This document shows, one piece after another, positions 44,805-58,017 of a stretch of 64,000 nucleotides of DNA. How positions within the stretch are numbered: the first letter of the stretch is position 1; every line of letters starts with the position of its first letter. The stretch spans positions 2,029,501-2,093,500 of the forward strand of contig NZ_CP152052.1 in NCBI RefSeq assembly GCF_038637725.1, in the 5' to 3' direction. Position numbers and translations under genes: made by a program. Below the pieces are notes generated by a model. It had not been told where the DNA came from. It worked only from the letters and a program-made list of their open reading frames with translations, and searched no databases. Origin of the DNA: Psychrobacillus sp. FSL H8-0483. Its GTDB lineage: Bacteria > Bacillota > Bacilli > Bacillales_A > Planococcaceae.

Positions 44805-45914
44805 TTATACGAATTGAATACTGAGCATTAATGCTATATATCCAGAAAAAACAGCTAAAACACTCATAATAAATGAAAATAATGGTGGCATTTTTCTAAT
44901 AAAGGAAAACACACTTAGAACGAAGAATAGACCTGCTAAGATTATTAATAAAATGCCATTCAAACCTAGTACAAATTGAACGGAGAATACGCTCTGTATA
45001 GGTTGTTCTAAGCCAAAGATGCTGAAAAATTGTATCAACGTATCCGTACTTAATAAGGAATCTACAATATGTGGAGGAGACTGTTGGCTCAATGCTCCTG
45101 TTGCCGCAAAAATAAGTAGGATGATAAAAAACTCAAGCTTCGTCCAGGCTCTCGGATCCATATTAGAATCCTTACGCAGTTTACTCTTCATCAATACACC
45201 ATTGATAAACGCATATCCAATCAACGGAAGAATAAGTAAATGTTTAATAAGTAAGCTTTGCCCATAAGGAATCATCCAAGTGCTAGGATACACCTTCCAA
45301 TCCATCGCAAAATTCATTAAGGATAATCCCGTAATGACAATAATGGCAAAACTAAAAATTGCTGTAACATGGAACCAACCTAAAAAGCTGAGCCAGTTCT
45401 CTTTATTTTTGGAAAACCAACTAACGACAAATAAAATTCCAACCCAAATTACAACAGTTGCAAAATGAACAGTATGTGTAATTAAACCTTGCAATCCGTA
45501 AACGGAATGCGCATGGCTTGTCCACCCTACTCCTATCATTAACAAGAAAACAAAGAAACTGCCGATTAGTGGATAAATACTCTTTTTTTTATGATCAAAT
45601 ATCAGAATAAACAATCCCAATATAACGCTTAAAATAAATGTCATTAACCAAGCTTTTCCGACCTCAAAAGATAGGAACAATGTTTTTAAGACATAAGGAA
45701 GATTATAGTCCTCCAATAAGTAACTTACGATGCTTAATATAGGTATAAATGAAAACAATGTAATACCTACCACTGCTATTAGTTTATATTTTCGAGGAAC
45801 AACTATTTCTGGTTTCTTATCAGATGGAATGAGTGAAAAAATATAGTTCCCTAATAACAACGCAAAGCATGTGTATAATAATGCTTCGCTAATTGTAGTT
45901 AGAAGAAACATCAT
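44805..45914 (-). CDS. copD: Copper resistance/uptake membrane protein, CopD domain
   Basis: A 369-residue protein with about nine helices and a CopD domain. VGWTSHAHSVYGLQGLITHTVHFATVVIWVGILF carries the conserved histidines, and MIPYGQSLLIKHLLILPLIGYAFINGVL is the second family block. It resembles the membrane half of B. subtilis YcnJ, implicated in copper acquisition. Its start overlaps the copC stop in ATGA. The two proteins together correspond to a CopC-CopD system. Confidence 0.83.
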   Translation of the reverse strand: MMFLLTTISEALLYTCFALLLGNYIFSLIPSDKKPEIVVPRKYKLIAVVGITLFSFIPILSIVSYLLEDYNLPYVLKTLFLSFEVGKAWLMTFILSVILGLFILIFDHKKKSIYPLIGSFFVFLLMIGVGWTSHAHSVYGLQGLITHTVHFATVVIWVGILFVVSWFSKNKENWLSFLGWFHVTAIFSFAIIVITGLSLMNFAMDWKVYPSTWMIPYGQSLLIKHLLILPLIGYAFINGVLMKSKLRKDSNMDPRAWTKLEFFIILLIFAATGALSQQSPPHIVDSLLSTDTLIQFFSIFGLEQPIQSVFSVQFVLGLNGILLIILAGLFFVLSVFSFIRKMPPLFSFIMSVLAVFSGYIALMLSIQFV

Positions 45915-46459
45915 TTATTTTTTCTCCGTGCCATCCACCATGCACTACCAGCAAGCACAAGAACTAAAACAACAATGATGCTAATCATTCCTGTATTCGA
46001 CGATTCTTTTGTTTCTGTTGGTGTCGGTGCTACGGAAGTTGTTTCTGGTTCATTTGTCACTTCTACTTCAGTTTCAGTAACTTCCTCTTCTACTGTTGTA
46101 TTATCCGCAATTGGAGCATTTAATGTAAATGCTACTTCCCCTTGTATTGGATGTCCATCCGCACCGATGATTTTCCATGCGATTGTGTAATCTCCATTGT
46201 TTAATTGATCAACTGAACCTGTCATGGACGATTCAGAAACGATCAGATTATTTATGGGGAAAACTTCATTATTTGCATTTTTTAATTCAAATGAACTTGT
46301 CTGTTCGATTTTGGATTCAAATGTTAGCGTAATATCATTTAATTGCTCTGTAACAGTGCTTCCGTTTGCTGGATTGGAGCTTTCTAAACCAGTGTGTGCA
46401 AGTGCTTGGTTTCCGAAAAGGAATAAGCATGCAATTGTAGCTAATAGTATTTTTTTCAA
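45911..46459 (-). CDS. copC: Copper-binding CopC-domain protein, membrane-anchored
   Basis: A 182-residue exported protein. The signal peptide is KKILLATIACLFLFGNQALA; cleavage would leave HTGLESSNPANGSTV, so the mature protein starts with His, as required for the CopC copper site. IIGADGHPIQGEVAFTL holds the other ligands (Asp, His). A Thr/Glu-rich linker and a C-terminal helix (GMISIIVVLVLVLAGSAWWMARRK) anchor it to the membrane. The TTG at 46,459 follows GGAGG; an earlier in-frame ATG at 46,504 lacks one. It is the first gene of the pair. Confidence 0.85.
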   Translation of the reverse strand: MKKILLATIACLFLFGNQALAHTGLESSNPANGSTVTEQLNDITLTFESKIEQTSSFELKNANNEVFPINNLIVSESSMTGSVDQLNNGDYTIAWKIIGADGHPIQGEVAFTLNAPIADNTTVEEEVTETEVEVTNEPETTSVAPTPTETKESSNTGMISIIVVLVLVLAGSAWWMARRKNK

Positions 46460-46609
46460 TTTTCTTTCCTCCAAAGCTTTAATTCTAGATTTGTATATCT
46501 GCATTAATACTTATACCACATAGTTTTGAAGAAAGTATGAAATTTGAATTTTTATATCCATTCATGTATTCTATTGAAGTAATTATATTTAAATATGGGA
46601 GTGAATGGA

Positions 46610-46828
46610 ATGGCAAAATCAATGGCTAAACGGAAACGAGAACATCTGTTTCGAACTGTTGGGAAAGACGTCACTATAATGCGAAATGAAATCGATTTTA
46701 GTACGCATGTACGTAAGACAAAAACTAAGAAGGAAAAGCAACAACAACAGCAAAACAAACATAAAAAGCATTTCCGACAAGGTATGGTACCTGATGGAAA
46801 TGCTTTTTATTATGCTTCAGTAGTTTGA
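46610..46828 (+). CDS. Small conserved basic protein of unknown function
   Basis: A 72-residue Lys/Arg/Gln-rich protein beginning MAKSMAKRKREHLFRTVGKDVTIMRNEIDFSTHVRKTKTKK. I have seen similar small proteins in other bacilli but know no function. GGGAGTG precedes the ATG at 46,610. The last 20 or so codons run through a terminator hairpin (46,763-46,808), and the stop lies 19 bases inside the convergent MFS gene. The natural end may thus have been extended by mutation. Confidence 0.6.
   Translation: MAKSMAKRKREHLFRTVGKDVTIMRNEIDFSTHVRKTKTKKEKQQQQQNKHKKHFRQGMVPDGNAFYYASVV
46763..46808. terminator. Bidirectional terminator overlapping a coding end
   Basis: AAAAAGCATTTCC pairs perfectly with GGAAATGCTTTTT, with an inner GGTA-TACC pair. 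Poly-U tracts occur on both strands. It ends both the small gene and the MFS gene. Confidence 0.8.
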
Positions 46829-48012
46829 GAATGAAAAGTAACTCCGCGTTTTTTCGTTTGAAATAGAAAAAAGGAAGACAATGAAATACTGATTGTACCA
46901 AACACTACTGCCATATATGCTAGGCCAATAAGATCGAGAAGTGCTCCAGCGGATAGCAATACGACTTGGAACGATATACGGTCTAACATACTGCGAAATG
47001 AAAAGAATCGTCCATGATACGCTTTAGGTACTTGCTTTTGGAAAATAGTCAGTGCTGTTGGGAAGAAACAGCCAATTGAAAATCCTAAAAGCGCAAAGCT
47101 AAGTAAAGTTAAGTATGGATTTTCTACAAAGAATAATAGGATTTCCGCGAATCCTATGAATAATACAAAAGTAAACAATATGTTCTTTGTTTTCCATTTC
47201 TGTCCGATATACTTAACAACGAGTGTTCCAATCATAAAAGAGATACCTTCGACTGCATAAATTATTCCTTTGATGGAGGTAGATTCTTGGAGTTCGCTAA
47301 CATTAATGACAATTAAGTTGAACGACCCTAAAAACAAGACCGGAATGAGCGTTAAAATAAGTGTCATAAGCACCGGAGTATTCTCCTTAAGCATAGGAAA
47401 CACTTCCTTAAACCCATTCTTCCCTTTTTCCACGTCTTGAGCTTCTTTTTCCTTTTCCTCTATTTTTAACATGTAAGTAAATACTAATAGTACCGCATAC
47501 GCAATCATCGAAAGGATATACAAAGACTGAATTGGCCAATAAACTAGTGCAAGACCAGCACTTGCAGTTCCAGCAATTCGAGCAATTGTTGCAATATTCA
47601 TATGCCAACCATTCAATTGTAATAAATCTCGCTCTTTTACGATCAATGGCAGCGTTGCTTGTAACGCGGGAAAATAAAAGGATGCAGATATCTGTAAACT
47701 AATTAAAAATAAAAGCATCCACCAAATAGACCCTGTTTCAATAGCTACGAACATAAATAAAACACTGAGAACTCTACCAATGCCTGAAAGAATTAAAACT
47801 GTTTTTTTCTTCGATTGATCAATTATTTTACCAGCAAGTGGACCGGTTAAAACACCTGCTAACAGACCACTTGCTAGTATTAATGATTTATGGAAATCAG
47901 AAGGCACTTTTTCTTGCATAAACTCCAGATTACCTATGATGCCACTCCATAAACCAAGTCCTGCTATTAACTCCCCTATAAGTACTATCCAAACATTCTT
48001 ATTTCTCCACAT
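46810..48012 (-). CDS. MFS transporter
   Basis: A 400-residue major facilitator with twelve predicted helices and a basic central loop (IEEKEKEAQDVEKGKNG). The loop 2-3 motif is LTGPLAGKIIDQSKKKTVL (G-x-x-x-D-R/Q-x-x-R/K-K). The type resembles MFS_3 / macrolide-efflux-like permeases (FYFPALQATLPLIVKERDLLQLNGW). The substrate is unknown. It starts ten bases after the parC stop and may be co-transcribed with parE-parC. Confidence 0.82.
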   Translation of the reverse strand: MWRNKNVWIVLIGELIAGLGLWSGIIGNLEFMQEKVPSDFHKSLILASGLLAGVLTGPLAGKIIDQSKKKTVLILSGIGRVLSVLFMFVAIETGSIWWMLLFLISLQISASFYFPALQATLPLIVKERDLLQLNGWHMNIATIARIAGTASAGLALVYWPIQSLYILSMIAYAVLLVFTYMLKIEEKEKEAQDVEKGKNGFKEVFPMLKENTPVLMTLILTLIPVLFLGSFNLIVINVSELQESTSIKGIIYAVEGISFMIGTLVVKYIGQKWKTKNILFTFVLFIGFAEILLFFVENPYLTLLSFALLGFSIGCFFPTALTIFQKQVPKAYHGRFFSFRSMLDRISFQVVLLSAGALLDLIGLAYMAVVFGTISISLSSFFLFQTKKRGVTFHSQTTEA

Positions 48013-48021
48013 AATATACCC

Positions 48022-52852
<4,831 letters not shown>

Positions 52853-53458
52853 ATGACTATTATCATTTTGCTTTTACTTGCGTATGTAATTGGTTCAATC
52901 CCATCTGGACTGTGGGTCGGAAAGTTATTTTATAATATCGATATCCGACAACATGGTAGCGGAAATTTAGGTGGTACGAATACGTTTAGAACACTTGGTA
53001 AAAAAGCAGGATTAGCTGTTACAATTATGGATATTCTAAAAGGAACAGCTGCGACATTAGTTGGTACATTAGCTATATTTGAATCTGCTCCTATTCATCC
53101 ATTATTACTTGGAATTCTAGCTGTTGTTGGCCATATGTATCCTATCTTTGCAGGTTTCAAAGGTGGAAAAGCGGTAGCAACTTCAGGTGGAATACTTCTA
53201 GGCTACAATTGGCCAATCTTTGTTATTTTAGTTGTAGGGTTTTTTATTATACTAAAGATTACTAAAATGGTTTCTTTAACGTCGATGATTCTAGCAATTA
53301 TAGCATTTATTTATTCTATAGTTTATTACTTCACGGTTGAAAAAGATTGGCCGCTAATCGCAATTGTTACACTATTAGCTGTATTTATCTTTTATAGACA
53401 TCGGGCAAATATTAAACGGATAAAAGATGGAACAGAGCCTAAAGTAAAATGGATTTAA
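52853..53458 (+). CDS. plsY: Acyl-phosphate:glycerol-3-phosphate acyltransferase
   Basis: A 201-residue membrane enzyme that makes lysophosphatidic acid from acyl-phosphate, the first acylation of phospholipid synthesis. The three PlsY loops are present: SIPSGLWVGKLFYNIDIRQHGSGNLGGTNTFRTLG, GHMYPIFAGFKGGKAVATSGG and FIFYRHRANIKRIKDGTE. AAAGGAG precedes the ATG. The neighbourhood (parE-parC divergent, yneR/yneQ/yneP following) matches B. subtilis yneS. Confidence 0.95.
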   Translation: MTIIILLLLAYVIGSIPSGLWVGKLFYNIDIRQHGSGNLGGTNTFRTLGKKAGLAVTIMDILKGTAATLVGTLAIFESAPIHPLLLGILAVVGHMYPIFAGFKGGKAVATSGGILLGYNWPIFVILVVGFFIILKITKMVSLTSMILAIIAFIYSIVYYFTVEKDWPLIAIVTLLAVFIFYRHRANIKRIKDGTEPKVKWI

Positions 53459-53482
53459 CCTAATGAAAGCTTGGTGAGTCTT

Positions 53483-53776
53483 ATGAAAATTTTCATCTCT
53501 TCTGATGCTTTGGAATGGTTCCATGGCGAAATGGAAGCAACTAACGGAGATACGATTCGATTTTATGCCCGTTATGGTGGGTCAAGCCCTGTTCATGATG
53601 CATTTTCACTTGGCGTAACGAAGGATACACCCTTTGAGCCATCTGCAACTGTGCAAATCGAACATATTATGTTTTTTGTAGAAGAACGTGACGAGTGGTA
53701 TTTCGATGGCCATGATTTGTATGTAGAAATAGATTCAAAGTTAAACGAATTAGCATATGTATATAAAAAAGCGTGA
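53483..53776 (+). CDS. yneR: HesB/YneR-like protein
   Basis: A 97-residue small protein of the HesB-like YneR family. FISSDALEWFHGEMEATNGDTIRFYARYGGSSPVHDAFSLGV is the typical opening; it lacks the cysteines of the A-type Fe-S carriers. Function unknown. GGTGAG precedes the ATG at 53,483. The stop codon is inside the terminator stem. Confidence 0.83.
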   Translation: MKIFISSDALEWFHGEMEATNGDTIRFYARYGGSSPVHDAFSLGVTKDTPFEPSATVQIEHIMFFVEERDEWYFDGHDLYVEIDSKLNELAYVYKKA

Positions 53777-53794
53777 TGATATCACGCTTTTTTT
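53764..53794. terminator. Bidirectional terminator after yneR
   Basis: AAAAAGCGTGAT pairs with ATCACGCTTTTT, with T-runs on both strands. It separates yneR from the convergent yneQ. Confidence 0.88.
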
Positions 53795-54089
53795 ATTTAA
53801 ATCGTTTTAGTCGGTCCAAATGTCCTTCTTTTTCCATAATCTCATACTCATAATGGCCGAATAGATCAAAATGTGGATAATTTTCTTTCCAATCAATCCA
53901 TTCCTCTTTTAGCCCGTATTGTTTACCCCATTCAATCAGAACAGTAATATTGCTACAGCCAACTTTTGTCACTGTATTGCATCCTGGAAATCGCTTGTCT
54001 ATCCAATAATGGGTTAGAAAAGCGATTTGTCCGTTTTTTACTTGACGTTTCCACTGATCTAATTCACTTCTTGTTATTCCAAAAGCCAT
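53793..54089 (-). CDS. yneQ: YneQ-like hypothetical protein
   Basis: A 98-residue cytoplasmic protein starting MAFGITRSELDQWKRQVKNGQIAFLTHYWIDKRFP and containing TVTKVGCSN and PHFDLFG, which match B. subtilis YneQ along its length. No known function. Its ATG shares a base with the yneP stop, so the two are coupled. The order yneP-yneQ next to yneR-plsY is conserved from B. subtilis. Confidence 0.83.
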   Translation of the reverse strand: MAFGITRSELDQWKRQVKNGQIAFLTHYWIDKRFPGCNTVTKVGCSNITVLIEWGKQYGLKEEWIDWKENYPHFDLFGHYEYEIMEKEGHLDRLKRFK

Positions 54090-54514
54090 TAAAGGAGTAC
54101 CTTTGCAACTTCATTATATTTTGCATCCCATACCGGATCAATTTTCTTTAAGGATACAGGTCGAAAACTGTCTTTTTTTACGACAACATGCTCTGATGTT
54201 GCGGTGGATGCAATCGTCCCATCCTTATGTACAATTTCGTATCCATAGGTAGTACGCAGCTTTCCATGGCTTTCAATCCATGTACGAATGGTCACTGTTT
54301 CTCCGTAAGTAACCGATGTTTTATAATGCACGTTTACATTTGTAACGGGAGATAAATAACCATCTTTTTCAAGTCCGGCGTATGAAAATCCTAAGTCTTT
54401 AATGAGCTGTGTTCTTCCTATTTCTAGCCAAATGACATAATTGGCATGATACACGACACCCATTTGGTCTGTTTCCGCATAACGCACTTCTATTTCTTTT
54501 TCACTTATAAACAT
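54089..54514 (-). CDS. yneP: Acyl-CoA thioesterase, hotdog fold (YneP-like)
   Basis: A 141-residue 4-hydroxybenzoyl-CoA thioesterase-type protein. VRYAETDQMGVVYHANYVIWLEIGRTQLIKDLG contains the catalytic Asp and the hotdog helix, and VHYKTSVTYGETVTIRTWIE is the second block. The natural acyl-CoA is unknown. The ATG has GAGGTGA upstream. The first gene of the yneP-yneQ pair. Confidence 0.88.
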   Translation of the reverse strand: MFISEKEIEVRYAETDQMGVVYHANYVIWLEIGRTQLIKDLGFSYAGLEKDGYLSPVTNVNVHYKTSVTYGETVTIRTWIESHGKLRTTYGYEIVHKDGTIASTATSEHVVVKKDSFRPVSLKKIDPVWDAKYNEVAKVLL

Positions 54515-54545
54515 ACGATCGTCACCTCTATGTTATTATACCAAA

Positions 54546-54573
54546 AAAGCTGTAAAAGTTTGGTTTACAGCTC
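54546..54573 (-). terminator. Terminator of the nine-gene operon
   Basis: AGCTGTAAA pairs with TTTACAGCT; TTTTTTGG follows on the minus strand, between the ligase stop and yneP. Confidence 0.78.
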
Positions 54574-54611
54574 TTTGGGTCAATTATATAACATCGAGAT
54601 GAAGTAATATT

Positions 54612-56090
54612 CTATACTATAGCTAGTTCGTGCAGTCTCTTCTTATCAATTTTGCCAACAGCAGTCCGAGGAAGTTCTTCTAGAATATATATCTTCTTCG
54701 GTACTTTATAGCTACCAAGTACCTGTTTACAAAAATTTAATAGCTCGATTTCGTCCATTTCACAAGCTACCTTACTAGAGACGAACGCAGTCACAGATTC
54801 TCCCCATTTTTCATCTTCCACACCAATTACGGCTGCTTCATGAACGTTAGGATGCAATACTAAACATTGCTCCACTTCCTGAGGATACACGTTTTCTCCA
54901 CCTGAAATAATCATCTCTTTTTGTCGTCCAACAATATAATAATCTCCGTCTTCATCGAACTTTGCGAGATCGCCCGTTTTTAGCCAGCCATCCACGAACG
55001 CCTTGCTTGTCTCCTCTTCATTGTTCCAATACTTTGTAAATACATGTTTCCCAAATATATAAAGCTCTCCTACTTCGTTTGTTGTACATATTTCCCCAAA
55101 GTCGTTCATAATTTTTATCTCATTAAATTGCATACACTTCCCTACTGCTCCTTTTTTCCTCTGAGCAACTAGTGGATCAATAAAGAAATTGTTTGGGCCT
55201 GCTTCTGTAAGTCCATATCCTTCTTTAAATAAAATACCCTTTTCTTCAAACCTTTGATAAATCGTGTGCGGACAAGGTGCACCACCAGATAAAAAGGCTT
55301 TTACAGTTGGGAATGTAGCTGTCTTAATATATTCTGTATCAAGCATCGCTTGATACATAGTTGGTACAAAGAGGGACAAAGTTGTTTTATATGTATTCAA
55401 AGCTTTCGACGCCTCTTCTGCATGAAAACGACTTCCTAGTACAACTGTTCCACCTGCCATTAAAATGGGGATACAAAGTGCATTTAATCCTCCTGTATGA
55501 AACATAGGCATATAATTTAATGTACAATCGGAATCATTCAGTCCCCAACTTACAATCGTATTTATGGCATTCCAGTTTACAGCATCAAAAGAAAGGACTA
55601 CCCCTTTAGGATTTCCTGTGGTTCCCCCTGTATAGATAATGAACCAAGCATCTGTCGAGAGCCAATTTGTATTAGTAGGAGGAGCAAATGCTTGAACATC
55701 TAGAACACTTGAATAAAGTAATCGTTTTACATGTTGAAAGTTATCACTTAATTGCTGATGTTCTTCGTCGTGAATGATGAGTATTGGTTTACAGTCTTCC
55801 AAAATTTGAGCTAATTCCGATGTACTCAAACGATAATTCAGAGGTACGTACAAAAGACCTTTTAAGCCGCACGCGAATAAAATGGCAAATAGCTCTATTC
55901 TATTTTGCGATAGAACAACTACCCGCTCGCCTTTAACGTAATTTTGCTGTTGAAAATAATGACCCCATTTAGAAATATGATCAGTTAACGTTTGATAGCT
56001 CCATTGATCCCCTGAATTACTATCTATTAAAGCAATTTTTGTTGGAGACAGTGCTGCTCGTTTATAAATCCAGGATTGTTCTGTATACAA
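54612..56090 (-). CDS. AMP-forming acyl-CoA synthetase (ANL superfamily)
   Basis: A 492-residue ligase that activates a carboxylic acid as its adenylate and transfers it to CoA. The P-loop is FIIYTGGTTGNPKGVVLS; other motifs are EGYGLTEAGP, GWLKTGDLAKFDEDGDYYIVGR and the catalytic lysine region PRTAVGKIDKKRL. The substrate pocket cannot be read, so fatty or aromatic acids are both possible. It is the last gene of the operon with the LivFGHM-type importer, which suggests that it activates the imported acid or a product of it. AAAGGGG lies before the ATG. Confidence 0.88.
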   Translation of the reverse strand: MYTEQSWIYKRAALSPTKIALIDSNSGDQWSYQTLTDHISKWGHYFQQQNYVKGERVVVLSQNRIELFAILFACGLKGLLYVPLNYRLSTSELAQILEDCKPILIIHDEEHQQLSDNFQHVKRLLYSSVLDVQAFAPPTNTNWLSTDAWFIIYTGGTTGNPKGVVLSFDAVNWNAINTIVSWGLNDSDCTLNYMPMFHTGGLNALCIPILMAGGTVVLGSRFHAEEASKALNTYKTTLSLFVPTMYQAMLDTEYIKTATFPTVKAFLSGGAPCPHTIYQRFEEKGILFKEGYGLTEAGPNNFFIDPLVAQRKKGAVGKCMQFNEIKIMNDFGEICTTNEVGELYIFGKHVFTKYWNNEEETSKAFVDGWLKTGDLAKFDEDGDYYIVGRQKEMIISGGENVYPQEVEQCLVLHPNVHEAAVIGVEDEKWGESVTAFVSSKVACEMDEIELLNFCKQVLGSYKVPKKIYILEELPRTAVGKIDKKRLHELAIV

Positions 56091-56108
56091 TTTGCACCGC
56101 CCCTTTCA

Positions 56109-56849
56109 TTACATCATGATCCCGCCATCCACTTGTAGTACATGACCATGTACATAGCTAGATTCATCAGATGCTAAAAATAAGTAAGCATTCGCTATAT
56201 CTTTTGGTTCTGCAAGTCGTTGCAAACCGATAACAGATTTCATTTGATCAATGATTTTTTCCGGCATTTTAGCTACCATAGATGTTTTCGTAAAGCCAGG
56301 CGATACAGCGTTTACATTAATGTTTTTTCGTCCTAACTCTTTTGCCCATGTTTTCGTCATTCCAACAACCGCTGCTTTTGAGGCAGCATAATTTGTTTGA
56401 CCAACGTTTCCATATACACCACTTACGGAAGATGTGTTGATAATCTTGCCATAACCCTGTTCAATTAAATAAGGGACTACAGCTTGTGTGCAATTAAAAA
56501 CACCCGTTAAATTAACATCTAACACACGAGAGAAGTCTTCTGCTGACATTTTTGTTAGCATGGCATCTCGTGTAATTCCAGCATTGTTTACTAATATATG
56601 AATCTGTCCAAACTGATCTAGTGTTTGCTGAACAAGTGCATCGACACTTGTTCGGTTTGCCACATCTACTTGAATAAATTTCACTATGAAACCCTTATCT
56701 GTTAGTTCTTTCTCTTGTAATGCACCTGTCGCTACATCGTAATCCGCTAATACGACTTTAGCGCCTTCTTCCGCAAAACGTAGAGCTGCAGCCAAACCAA
56801 TTCCGTTTGCAGCTCCTGTGATAATGGCGACTTTATCTTTTAATCTCAT
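56109..56849 (-). CDS. Short-chain dehydrogenase/reductase, FabG-like
   Basis: A 246-residue NAD(P)-dependent SDR. The cofactor motif is TGAANGIG, VNNAG follows, and the active site is Ser in NTSSVSG with YAASK. PGFTKTSM and the C-terminal ASDESSYVHGHVLQVDGGIMM are typical of FabG/3-oxoacyl reductases. In this operon it may reduce a beta-keto intermediate or oxidise a beta-hydroxyacyl one. The ATG at 56,849 follows AGGAGGAG; an in-frame ATG at 56,873 lies upstream of that site. Confidence 0.88.
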   Translation of the reverse strand: MRLKDKVAIITGAANGIGLAAALRFAEEGAKVVLADYDVATGALQEKELTDKGFIVKFIQVDVANRTSVDALVQQTLDQFGQIHILVNNAGITRDAMLTKMSAEDFSRVLDVNLTGVFNCTQAVVPYLIEQGYGKIINTSSVSGVYGNVGQTNYAASKAAVVGMTKTWAKELGRKNINVNAVSPGFTKTSMVAKMPEKIIDQMKSVIGLQRLAEPKDIANAYLFLASDESSYVHGHVLQVDGGIMM

Positions 56850-57105
56850 TGTACATTCTCCTCCTAAAATCAAATTCTCCTTGGAAAATTGACTTAGATT
56901 TTTTCTTCCGCCTCTCCACGATCAGCTTAGATGAAAACAGTGCACCATTCTTGCTCGGTGAACTCCTTTACAAAATATGTGGAATACGCCGGAGGATTTG
57001 GGCCACAGTCTGTTGTTACTTAGGTTTGCCACAAAGATTCTTTTGCGGTACTTAGCTGCTGTTATAAACACAGATACTCAAATTTATTAGTATTCACCAC
57101 TCATC

Positions 57106-58017
57106 TTATAGAAGTGGGTGACTTATACTAGATGAGGTTAGAAACGTTTCAATTCGATCCGTTAACTGCTCCAAATCATCGATTAATGGAGAATGTCCAC
57201 AATTGACTAATGGTATATACGTCGCAACATTTCCTAAATCTGCAACGATTTCTTGAGTCATCTGTTCTGTGACAACATAGTCCCGGTCACCCCTTAATAT
57301 TAGAACAGGTGGCGCAATGTCTTTTGCCTGATTTGTTCCATCAGATACTCCATTATGCTCTGCACTTATATTAAACGTGTTTAAAGCATGATACACATCT
57401 GCTAGATTTCGTTGCGTTAACATGTCATCTACATAGGCGTCATAATGCGCTTCACATGGTTGATTATGCGAATAAATAGCGACATTCCAAACTGCCTTTA
57501 GTCCTTCTCTATTCCTTGTATCATATAGTCCCTGTATAGCAAGTGTTTTAGAAGGATCAGATTCAATTTCCATTACTGTTTGTAATCGATGGTTAAAGTC
57601 TGGGGTTCCATCTGCATTTGCACCGAAAAACGGGTACCCTCTAGTGGAAGCAGATGCTAGTAGGATAAGCCTTTCGCAATAAGTAGGATAATCGGCTACA
57701 AACTGCATACAAATAGCGCCACCTGTTGACCACCCGATTAAATGAAAGTTTTTTAAGGACAATTGATCAACAAATTCCTTTAAATCATCGGAGAAATCTT
57801 TTATTCCTTGTATGCGTGTATGATAAGATGATTCACCGAAACCTCTTAAATCGATTGCATAAATTGTATACACGGGATCAATTGCATCGATTAATACATC
57901 CCAATGCTTAGACGAAGTCATATTCCCGTGTACTAACACAATTACTTGCTCCCCACCTGGACGTTCTCGATAAGCGATTGATTCTCCATTTGATAATAAA
58001 ACTTTTTGTAACGTCAT
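57106..58017 (-). CDS. Alpha/beta hydrolase
   Basis: A 303-residue alpha/beta-hydrolase fold enzyme. VLVHGNMTSSKHWD is the oxyanion-hole block, LIGWSTGGAICMQ the nucleophile elbow with Ser (GWSTG), ILRGDRDYVV carries the acid and NCGHSPLIDD the catalytic His. The substrate is unknown; the context suggests a C-C or ester bond in the pathway of this operon. GGGAG precedes the ATG at 58,017, which overlaps the stop of the KAS III-like gene in ATGA. The next 256 bases downstream, before the SDR gene, hold no recognisable gene. Confidence 0.85.
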   Translation of the reverse strand: MTLQKVLLSNGESIAYRERPGGEQVIVLVHGNMTSSKHWDVLIDAIDPVYTIYAIDLRGFGESSYHTRIQGIKDFSDDLKEFVDQLSLKNFHLIGWSTGGAICMQFVADYPTYCERLILLASASTRGYPFFGANADGTPDFNHRLQTVMEIESDPSKTLAIQGLYDTRNREGLKAVWNVAIYSHNQPCEAHYDAYVDDMLTQRNLADVYHALNTFNISAEHNGVSDGTNQAKDIAPPVLILRGDRDYVVTEQMTQEIVADLGNVATYIPLVNCGHSPLIDDLEQLTDRIETFLTSSSISHPLL

